Both the position numbers and the translations under genes were made by a program. A stretch of 64,000 nucleotides of DNA from Neoscytalidium dimidiatum. Its lineage: Eukaryota > Ascomycota > Dothideomycetes > Botryosphaeriales > Botryosphaeriaceae. The stretch covers positions 2,232,001 to 2,296,000 of the forward strand of contig CM074702.1 of NCBI GenBank assembly GCA_037367355.1. Direction: 5' to 3'. Shown piece by piece: positions 10,201 to 18,840 of this stretch (the stretch's first letter is position 1; every line of letters starts with the position of its first letter). The notes beneath the pieces are model-generated. The model saw only the letters and a program-made list of their open reading frames with translations, was not told the DNA's origin and searched no databases.

Positions 10201-13200
10201 CGGCAGCCTCGACTGAGGGAGGAGAGGGAGGGGGAGCTGAAACTCGACCAGGAGCGTGACCCCAGATTTGCGAGGAACCCCAAAACCTGGGGCAGCAGCC
10301 GAGAGTGGGGCATAACACGCGGCGGCTGGGCCGGCGCGCACGTGGGAGGCCTGCAAAGAGCCGGATGAAGGTCTGCCACAAAACCTTCTTCTGCTACGCT
10401 TCCCATGTTTGCCCATCCGCTCTTCCACGCTCGGCTTATCCGTCGGCTCCTGCCTGAAGCTACCTCGGCCACTCGCGCGGGGCTACCTTTCGAAGAGAAC
10501 CTGGGGGAGCGCCGACGCCATTGGCGCGCTGGAAGGGCGATGGAAAAAAAAGGCGCAGCCAGACGACAAGAACCTTGGTTGCAATGCGCAGCCATGCGCC
10601 GCCCCGAGAAACGCCCAATGCGCGCGCCAAAAGCCACCGCCGGAGCTCGAGATGGGGGAGTTGAGTCGCGCGCCTGTGCTGCTGCAAACGGCGGGTTCTC
10701 CGCGAGCGCCAGCCCCTGCTGGCAGCTGCACGACGCCTGGCCCGCGCGGACCGCCCTGTCACAGCTGAAAGATGTCCTTGGAGGCGTGTCCAGTGGCCTT
10801 CGCTCCGCAGGTGCGACGCTGGCTCCACCTCTGCGCGTGCTGACGCTGCCTCGAGTGCTCGTTCCCCGGCGCCCGGGTCGCCTCGCTGCTCGACACAAGG
10901 GGGAGACCACAGAGCCCGAGTGCTTTGGGTTTGGCCTCTGACAACGGCGTGCCGGAAGCGGGTGTAGACACCCAAATTCCTTAGTGTCCGGCTCCTTCTT
11001 CGTCGTCGGCGAATCGCCGCGCCCCTAAAGCCAACGGCCTGCTTACGGCGCGCCGTCGCCAGACGCGAGGGCAGTGAAACTCGTCTTTGTGTAGGGTTTG
11101 CGCAAGAACATTGGGCAGCGGGAGATGGGGTCAAGGGGCGAATGGGAGAACCGTTTAAGCTTTTCACGATCAGATGCTGGTCATTTCACGTACCTTTTCC
11201 ACCTTCCCAGAAGCCTGTGCCTTTCTTGCCGACGAGCGTCGCGTGGCATATTCCGCAATCTTCCGGCCGGTAGTTTTGCTCGCGCGAGCCTGCGAATTTC
11301 GTAAAAGAAACGCCGTTAGGGTCCTCTGCATCTCCGGCCGGCCGGTCGAAGAGCCGCTGCGCCGGCGGGGGTGGTGATAACTCACAAAATCCACTACGCA
11401 CACAAGCAAAAGACGTCGTCAGCAATGCGCGTTCAATGACTGCATGATGATTAAGGCAGGAAGAAATGATCGACGGCGTGCTGTAGGGCTGCAGATGGCT
11501 CGGGGGAAGAATGCCGCGAGGGCCCCAGGGCACCGAGTCAGACCGCCCGCGCTCCCCCCTTGGCAACGGACCGCCGAAACAGGCAACGCGTGCGGGGGAG
11601 CTTAGCCGGGATGCAGATGTGCGTGCGACGTCACTGTGGAGCATGGATCTGGGGAGCCTCGACGCAGATCGAGCAGGCCCGGCGGGCGCGATACACCATC
11701 AAAAGTGACATACCAAATCATTCTGTTCGCGTGCTCGTTCGGGTGATCAGCTTCGTCGTCGTGGCACCTGCGATCGCTCCGTCAGTATCTGCACAACAGC
11801 GCGACCACGGCCGTCCCGATGCCTGGCGATCTCGCGATCTCCAACCGGTGGGCGCTGAGCTTGCGCCCGGGCAAATGACGATACCTGTCACATGGGTACA
11901 CCTTATTGCAACAGGAGAACCTGGTGTTTTCCAACAAGGCGCAGAGTCAGCAACAGTCCGGCTGACGGTACTAAACTCGGCAAACGTTGTGGCTTGCGGC
12001 CTACCGGAACCACCGATTGCTTTTGCTGTAGTGCTTGCAGCGCCCTCGTCTGGGCAGCTCCTGGCCCGCCACGATTCCGAGCTTCTCTTTGGCCTTCGCA
12101 GGTGGTCAGCTGTGGCCTCAATGACAGTGAAAAGCCTGCGTCAACAAGGTCGTGGCCTGACAAACCTTCTTGCGCGGCAGAGCACGGGTCGCTTGCGCTG
12201 GTCACACCGACATCAGTTGTTATGCATGGTGATACGAGTAGGCTCGTCGGGACCACCTCCGCCCGTCACGCCCCTCGAGCGCGTCCGCCCTGCACGGAAT
12301 ACATACCTGACGACGCGCTGACCAGCAGAAATTTAACCTCCGCAATCTTGAATGCTAAACAATGGTACAAACATCAGTTACTCTTGAGCGTAGCAAAGGA
12401 GCGCGATCGTGCCCAAACCACCAATTTCGGGCGGGCACATGTCTCAGGGAGACACATACTCATCTTCTTGTGGCATTCCCTGCAGATCGCCATCGACGAA
12501 TCTCCTCGCACTGAGACAACACCGGGGCTGGGATATTGAGTAGAGCATCCAGAGCATGTCGGGAGAAAATTGCTAATAGGCGATGTTGCGTCAGCCACCA
12601 CAATTCTTCAATCGGCGCGAGGCAGAGCCCAGGCAACGGGCGCGCGATACCGCAGGCGCTTCAAGTATCATCCAGAGAGGTTGAGGAACTGTGCTGCAAC
12701 AGTTTCGCGTCCGGGAAAAATGCTCTGACTGCGCACAGGATGCATCAAAAGCATTCGCACCCAATCGGGGCGTCCTACCTTGGGAGCATGTCAACAGGTG
12801 TACATCCGTCGAGGTCAAGGTAGCCAGCCCGAACAGAGTTTGCATGCATCAAATCCATGCGATATCCTTTCCATAAATTAGTCCCATGACCCAAAAAAAA
12901 ATTTGCCGTACCCCACGAAAATACCTATCCCCATGGGGTTTGCGCATTTCTTGCATGATTCACTGCGAATTCCTCTGTAGTCTGCATCAGCGTTATTCTT
13001 GATGTTGTTGACGTCCATCGTGTCCTTGCAGCGTGTGCATTTGATTGTCAGACATAGATTGACGAGCTCGAGTAATTCGATGCTGTAGAGCTCAAGGCGA
13101 GGAAACGAAATCGTGATCCCCCGCTCGGGACCGGATGTTTGAGGGTTTCCCCCGGGGAGGTCTGAGCCACCTCCTTCCGCTTCTCCATCACTACTTGAGT

Positions 13201-15007
13201 CATCAGAGTAAGAGTCGTAGGAGTCCTCCTCGGCCTCGTCATCGGGACCATCTCTTGCCCACTCCGGAGGTCTTGGAATTGTAATGATGTGACTCCTGTC
13301 GTCAGTAGAGCCAGCCTTTGTCTCCCCAACCGCCTCGGCGCCAGACGCCGCGCTGCTTCCCTCAGCAACTTGTTCCTGTACGGTTGTCAGGTCCTTCATC
13401 TGGCCGTCTAGACCTTGCACCCGGGCGTTCGGGCTTTGCTCCGCCTCTGCAGGGGGAGCTTGGGCCATTGCATGCATGTTCTGCGAAAGGTAGTTAATGT
13501 GGTTCAGCAATGACATATGCGCGAACTGTCTACTTCTTTTCTCGAAGGCTTGCTGGACGGGCGTCGCATCACGCTTGTCAATGCCCATGAGCTCGATCCC
13601 GCACGGCTGTAGGGGGTAGAGCTCAGGTACCAGCAGCTTCACCGTCTTGACGGCCTGCAGAGCAATGGGCAGGTCGGCCCTCCGCCTGGGCTCGATAGGC
13701 ACGATAAACGCGCCATCTGCCAGGGTGGAGAACTGAGGTAGGCGGCCGAGGCGAGCCTCAAGCTGGCGCGTTTCCTGGTCGCGCCGCGCTTTGGCCCGGG
13801 CCTTGTCCTCAAGGCTGTATGCAGGCTGAGGTGGCGGTGGCCTTTCCTCCGGCTGCGCTGGCAATTGGGGTTGCACGGCAACAGGCGGTGGTGAGGGTGG
13901 TGGAGGAGTGGGGACACTACTGGCGTGCTCGCCATGCTTCGGCACGGCCCTGGCCGCCGCATTCGGGACTATTTTGATGGAGAAGGTCTCGGCGGGCTGC
14001 GCGGTCAGTAGCTGCTCCAACTGGCGGTCCAAGGCGTTCATCAGGCCCAGCAGCGTCTGGCCCGGCTGCTGCTTCGCGACAAGGGCATCGAAGCCCCGCT
14101 CGACGTTCACCTGAAAGCCCCTGTCCATGTCGCGATTCGTAACGCTGAGCGACGGACGGCCCTGGTTCGGGTAGGCGGCGGGCACGCGAAGACGGCAGGC
14201 CAGCTCGTCAATGGCAAAAGGGAAGTCCGGGTCAGAGGGCTTCATCCCGAATGCCAGAATGGTCGCGCCGCCGCTGCTCGATTCGTCCGGGCCAAATCTG
14301 CGGCGGATCTGCGCCAGCTGAAACTCCCGGGGATCGTCCTGCTGCGCGCGCGGAGTGGGACGCTGGACCACGCGCGGTGCGGGCGGGCGCGGCGGGCGCT
14401 GAGTCGGTGTGGTGTTTTGAGCAGCGCCGTCCGCTGCAGCAGAAGGTTCGCTGCGTTCCGGATCCGCAGCTGTCTGGCCTTGGCGCGACCCTGACGGGCG
14501 TTGACGCGCAGGTCGGGCCTTTGCAGGCTGACCGGTGGAGACGCGCTGCTCGTGGACAAACGCACACTGGTCGCCGGCGCGGCAGCCTGGAATGCACAAC
14601 AAAAGAATCAAATCAGCACCGCGCTCAGGGATGGCATGATGGGGCAGTCTGGTGATCAGCGGCGAGCCCGGGCTACCCCACGGGCGTCGTCCGCGAGGTG
14701 CTGATAGGCAAAAGGCAATAAGAGGGTCGCGTAAGCTATTACCGGACGCGGTGCCGTAGAAGCGGCATGGCCTCCCGCGCGGTGGCGCAGCGGGCGAAGA
14801 GGCAGCTTGAGCGACGGGCGAGGCTTGGGGTTGAGGCTGAGGCCGCGCTGCCTCTGATGCGCTGGCAGCGGGCGACCCTGAGGACGCTTGCAGGGCGGGT
14901 GAGCAGATGACCGGACGTGCAGCGGCTAGAGTGATGCGTTGGCAAAACAACGTACCGGACGCGCTGCTCGTGCCGCTGCGGATGCTTGATCGACCTTCCG
15001 CGGCCAT
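7283..15007 (-). CDS. CCCH plus CHY zinc-finger protein, 14 exons, two giant introns
   Basis: Fungal nucleic-acid or ubiquitin-pathway type zinc-finger protein; the precise role is not established here. Exons in coding order: 15007-14956, 14877-14743, 14586-12925, 12866-12779, 12572-12460, 12354-12307, 12197-12166, 12093-12005, 11920-11885, 11767-11714, 11393-11386, 11289-11194, 9261-9229, 7332-7283. They sum to 2,496 nt, or 831 aa, with all phases compatible. The start has strong context (ACCATGG). A CCCH finger (C-x8-C-x5-C-x3-H) at about residues 54-75 is created by splicing exons 2 and 3. Two RWD-like regions follow (about 150-270 and 336-436), then an acidic stretch, Cys pairs (IKCTRCKDT, ESCKKCANP, PTCSGCS, ICRECHKK), the CHY finger at about 711-805 (GRCKHYSKSNRWFRFSCC, YPCDRCHDD, MICGFCSREQ, DCGICHATLVGKKGTG) and a basic tail (GTRDRTRMSRK, DPRKYKRR). 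Intron 1 (78 nt) is in frame and could be retained. Confidence 0.85.
7400..7420. repeat. (CT)10 microsatellite inside the giant intron
   Basis: Perfect CT run about 70 bp inside the 3' end of the last giant intron of the CHY/CCCH gene. Confidence 0.9.
8485..8501. repeat. Short (GA)n tract inside the giant intron
   Basis: GA run within a longer purine-rich stretch (about 8430-8600). A broken CT run lies at about 8246-8278. Confidence 0.85.
9262..11193 (-). other. Giant intron (1,932 nt) of the CHY/CCCH gene
   Basis: Donor AAAAG|GTACGTG after GGK. A CTGCTGAC branch-like site about 25 nt upstream and a CGATGCAG acceptor precede GTRDRTRMSRK; the split codon G|GT gives Gly. The intron is GC-rich and holds a GGTC tetranucleotide repeat near 9591-9610. 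A 468-codon open frame on the - strand (9504-10910) reads through most of it, but has no family character and looks like a by-product of high GC. Without splicing the frame ends at once (GGKGT, stop). Confidence 0.75.
11386..11393 (-). other. 8-nt microexon of the CHY/CCCH gene
   Basis: Eight bases are flanked by a strong acceptor (pyrimidine-rich, GTGCGTAG, with a CTGAC branch site upstream) and a strong donor (GTGAGT). They join TG..T and T..GC split codons to give the sequence ICGFCSREQ. Skipping it shifts the frame and destroys the CxxC knuckle of the CHY finger. The flanking introns are 320 nt (11394-11713) and 96 nt (11290-11385). Confidence 0.75.
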
Positions 15008-17055
15008 GGTGATAGGCAGCTGCTGTTTTTAGACGTCGATTAGGAAGACAATCGCGGTGCGGAGCGGCGATCTGGGGGTCTGAAGCTTGCTGCGTCGCGG
15101 GCGAGGTCAGCAGGCCCTCATATGGGTGCGGTTGTGGTGTTGAGCGCTCGTCTACCGTGCTGCCAGCGCAGCAGCCCAAGCACACATGTCGCCGTCATGT
15201 TCACGCACCGAAGGGCCTGCCGTGACTCATAAGGCTGCAGCGCACTGGACGGCGGCGGCGGCAGCAGCAGCAGCAGCAGCACAAGCGGCGGCGGCAGCAT
15301 CTCGTGCACTGCGGTGCGCGATCGCCCGTGAGGGCCGCGCGCGCCCCGTGTTCCACCTGCACATCGCCGCCTGCCCTGAATGAGAGACCGCGATGCTGCC
15401 ACTGACGAGCGTGTGAGCCCATTGTCGTGCTCTTAGCCCATCCACCACTCTACCGCCGGGAGCACGCACTCACGCACGCACGCACGCACGCAGTGGCAGC
15501 CTCCCAGCTATGTCGGCCCGAGGCCTCTGCCCTCGCCCACCTCTCTGCCGCCGCCGTCGCCGCCGCCGCAAAGGGGCAGCTGCACGGGCACGCAAAGTCC
15601 TCTTCCTGCTTTTCCTGGGGGCCAGCGCCCGCCAACCGCCCGTGGCACACGCGAAGATTTTTTTTTTTTTTTTACCTTTTCACCTACGCGTCTGAGTAGC
15701 CCTCCGCTCGGCGACCACCGACGCCCTGGCTGCCACAGCCAAAGACAAGCTCGCCCCGCCCCGCTCGGCACGCAGGCGGGCGGCTCCTTCTTGGGGGCGG
15801 TGATGATGGTAGTGACGATGATGATGGCTCGATGATTGTTTTTGCGCCCAGGCCACAGCGGCAGGAGCAGCAGCAGCAGCAGCAGGCCTTCCATGATGCG
15901 ATGCCGCAGCACATGCCCATGCCCACGTCCACGTCCACGCCATCCCATGCCATACCCCATCCCCAATCATCCCATGCTCTGCCATCCCATGCGCGGCCGC
16001 CCTCTTATCGCTCTTACCGCCTCTTGCCTCTGGTGGTCCTCCTCATGAGGGTGTGCACGCGCTTATGCACTTGCTCCTGGGGCGAAGTCATGGATCAAAG
16101 CTGGCCGGGCCACGCTGAGGCTTTTCTTGCATGTGCCTGTCACCGTTTTTTTCGAGGCCTGCAGGCTTCGTCGCTGGGGCGGTGGGGACCATGGCAGAAA
16201 TCGGCTGGCATCGGGTCCAGCGTCGCTAGCCAGAGATGGTACACACACGCAGTGAGGGGAGCCTGCCAGCCCCTCTTCGCCCATCATCCATCAGGAACAG
16301 CCGCAGCCAGAAGCATCCACAGCGGCAATCCGCTCATGCGAATTGCGCATTATCGTACAGCCCCTCACTACCGGTGAGCCCACTCGCCCTTCGCCATCGG
16401 TACTCATTCGCGTGTACTATCGCGCTCGCTCACACATCCCGGTGCATAGCGCCATTGGCTTGTTTCGAAATCCACTTTTCCAGTGATTACGCTACCTAAG
16501 CTGATTACCATCTACAAGCCGTGAGGTAATTGTGCTCCCAGGGCTTTTTCTGGCCCGGTGGAGTCCGTGGCTGCCAGAATGCGACTCGGCTCCACCCTAA
16601 CGCTTCCCCTACAAGTACAGAATCCGTATAGTGTTACAGGGCATCGACGGCGGCGGTATGCTCCGTTCGCATGTGAAATCCTCCCCCAACCCCCCCTCAA
16701 TGCAACCAAGGCGCGAGCCAATGTCGATGTCTTCCGATGATGAACCCGTCCGCCGTCCGCCGTCCAATGAAATAAACCACAAAAAGAAAATTCGTAGCAT
16801 CGTTGTGCTGCTGTGAACAGGTGCAAAATGGTATCCCGAAAAGAAGAAGTTTGAAAGCAGTCAGATGTGACCCGTGCCGTCCCGCCATGAAGCCCATGAG
16901 CCCATGAACACCATGATAAAAAAAAAAATTTATAAACGACTAGAAGCAAATCGCCAAACACCGTCACGCTATGTTCGCAAAAATGCAGTCAATGGCCGCC
17001 CGGTTCCGTCCAGGCATGTCGAGTGTTACCCGCTCGGGGAAAGAATGCAATCTGT
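15008..17055. other. 2-kb intergenic region upstream of the CHY/CCCH gene
   Basis: This should contain the promoter of the CHY/CCCH gene and the 3' flank of the DUF3295 gene, both on the - strand. It holds CAG/CGG-rich stretches (about 15250-15300), an ACGC tetranucleotide run (about 15472-15490) and degenerate CCCATG-type repeats (about 15905-15990). No gene was recognised. Confidence 0.55.
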
Positions 17056-18840
17056 TTACCATCCTCTTTCGTGGTACTCCTGGAGACCGGTGTCGAAGTA
17101 ATTTGTCGTCCAGGAATTGTTGCCCTTTGCTGCGTTCTCCTTGACCGTGGGAAGCGCAGATGGCTGAGGCTCGCCAGGGTAGTTCTTGAGATTCTTCACA
17201 TCGGTTGATGTGTGCCTCCTCTTCAAGACCGCGTTGTTGGTCGAGTTCTTCTGCTGGCGCTCCCACAGCAGGTGCTTGCGAAGAGACTCGGTCAGCTCCG
17301 TGGTGAGCATGTTTCGCCTGGTGGTCCGAGGCGAGAGGGCCGGAGGGGCGTGTGTGTTAGAGGTGGTCATAATGATGGGCTTGGACCTGGGGATTTGGTT
17401 TTCCTGCTCAGGTTGGTATCGCAACGTATGAGTGTTGGGGGATGCCGCAACGGATGGTCCATTGGGCGAAGATGTCCTTGATCGGCGCAGGGCAGGGGTG
17501 GACCGGGATGCAGCGTTCTGTAGTGCCTGGGCGCGATCGCCTTCGTGCATAAGGGTCGTCAAGAGCGAGCGGCGCGAGGTCAGGTTGGGCTTCGAGTCGA
17601 CCCTCTGGAAAGACACTTTCTCGTTGACGCTGGACGGACCGCTCTCATCGTCCGAGTCCTCCCACTGATCCTCGTCATCGTCCTCGATGGCGCTCTCAGA
17701 AACCTCCTCTTCCTCGCTATCGCTCTCGAAGACTTCCTCGCTCTCGTATGCCTTGTGCTCGGGAATCCTGGAGGAAAGCTCGTCCTTGAAAGACGTTTGC
17801 TTGCGGGGTCCAGCGTTCGGCCTCTTCAAGCCGTCCGACAACGAGCTACGCATGTTGCTCAGCTGGCTCATCTGCATGTGAGTTTCCAGGGAGCTGTTGC
17901 CGTCCTCATCGGATGAGCCACCGAGGGTGAACATCGCACCCTTCTTCTTCTGGACAGGGGCGGGCTGTGTGTGCTGCGGTTGCTTGATGGCGGGAGCGGG
18001 CAGAATGCTTTGGTGAAGATTCGTCTTCGACCTGTATGAAGACGAGATGCGACCAGGCGAAAAGCCACGGACGACGCTGTGTGAGCTGCAGTCGGTCGAA
18101 GTGCTGGTGTCCGAGCCCACGACGGGAGGGCTCATTTTTGAGAGATCGCTGTCAACGGCGGTAGCAACAGTGGAAGTGGAAGACTCGGGGACCATTTGGG
18201 GCTTCGTGGCCGCAGGAGGAGGCTTGGATTCCTCGGCTGGCTGCTCGTTCAGCTTAGTCTCCTCGGTCTTCAGTTCGGGAGATGGCATCGGCAAGGGGGC
18301 GAGAGGCTCCAGATCCCGCTTCTCCTTGATGGAAATGACTAGACTCTCAAGGTCAACAGGCGTGATGTGCTTTTCTGTGCCGCGATTCCGGCTGTCTGTC
18401 GAGTCTTGTCTGCGAATGTGGGGCCGCGAAGAGGTGGTGGATTGCAAGGTGGATGCGCTGTCGACGCGCTCGTCGGAGTCGTCCGAGTCAACGCTGGAAG
18501 ACAGGGCGGGAATGGAAAGCGAGCCCGAATCTGAGGTCTTTCGCGAGTAGGACCAGCGCGGGGTGGTGAAGAGGGCGGTGTTTGCGTTGTGGTCGGGAGC
18601 GCAGCAGAAGGTCTCGCGATTCCATAGGCGCCAGCTCAGGTTCTCGAGACGGCGGCCCTCTTCCATGGTTTCGGCGCACTTAGAGAACACTAGAAGGTGA
18701 TCAGCGAGACGAGGCGCGCGTAGTGAGCGCGACAGCTTACCCGACCAGAGACCGAACAATTGCTCGGCAGAGCGGGTGTCCACCGTGTGAATGGCGGTCG
18801 ACTCCACATGGAGTATGGGAACCTGGGGTTTGAAAGGCAT
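17056..18840 (-). CDS. AreA GATA-like (DUF1752) / DUF3295 regulatory protein, Mks1-like
   Basis: Two exons, 18840-18741 and 18689-17056, 577 aa, joined by a 51-nt intron. The splice recreates LFGLWSVFSKCAETM, followed by LENLSWRLWNRE. This is the short N-terminal domain known as the AreA GATA-like domain (DUF1752), at about residues 28-60. The remainder is Ser/Pro-rich and predicted disordered, with an acidic block (about residues 350-395), a conserved KVSFQRVDSKPNLTSRRSLL stretch and the C-terminal ELTESLRKHLLWERQQKN segment typical of DUF3295. Related fungal proteins are linked to nitrogen and TOR signalling, but no zinc-binding GATA finger is present here, so direct DNA binding is not implied. 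The ATG at 18840 (MPFKPQVPILHVES) is preferred; there is no ATG upstream in the frame. Confidence 0.8.
   Translation of the reverse strand: MPFKPQVPILHVESTAIHTVDTRSAEQLFGLWSGKLSRSLRAPRLADHLLVFSKCAETMEEGRRLENLSWRLWNRETFCCAPDHNANTALFTTPRWSYSRKTSDSGSLSIPALSSSVDSDDSDERVDSASTLQSTTSSRPHIRRQDSTDSRNRGTEKHITPVDLESLVISIKEKRDLEPLAPLPMPSPELKTEETKLNEQPAEESKPPPAATKPQMVPESSTSTVATAVDSDLSKMSPPVVGSDTSTSTDCSSHSVVRGFSPGRISSSYRSKTNLHQSILPAPAIKQPQHTQPAPVQKKKGAMFTLGGSSDEDGNSSLETHMQMSQLSNMRSSLSDGLKRPNAGPRKQTSFKDELSSRIPEHKAYESEEVFESDSEEEEVSESAIEDDDEDQWEDSDDESGPSSVNEKVSFQRVDSKPNLTSRRSLLTTLMHEGDRAQALQNAASRSTPALRRSRTSSPNGPSVAASPNTHTLRYQPEQENQIPRSKPIIMTTSNTHAPPALSPRTTRRNMLTTELTESLRKHLLWERQQKNSTNNAVLKRRHTSTDVKNLKNYPGEPQPSALPTVKENAAKGNNSWTTNYFDTGLQEYHERGW

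Noticed and set aside
9504..10910. 468-codon open frame on the - strand inside the first giant intron
   Set aside because: Composition is Arg/Ala/Pro/Ser-rich with no domain or motif, and overlapping frames are similarly open. It is explained by high GC. It also lies between two exons of the CHY/CCCH gene.
12290..12306. 17-nt intron joining SASS to GRTRSRG in the CHY/CCCH gene
   Set aside because: Too short to splice. A 109-nt intron (12198-12306) with the same GTATGT donor and a better branch site gives an in-frame, family-like product.
12878..15007. Single 709-codon open frame as the whole zinc-finger gene
   Set aside because: It reads through introns at 14587-14742 and at the 3' end, breaks the CCCH finger and misses the CHY domain. 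The spliced model restores both.
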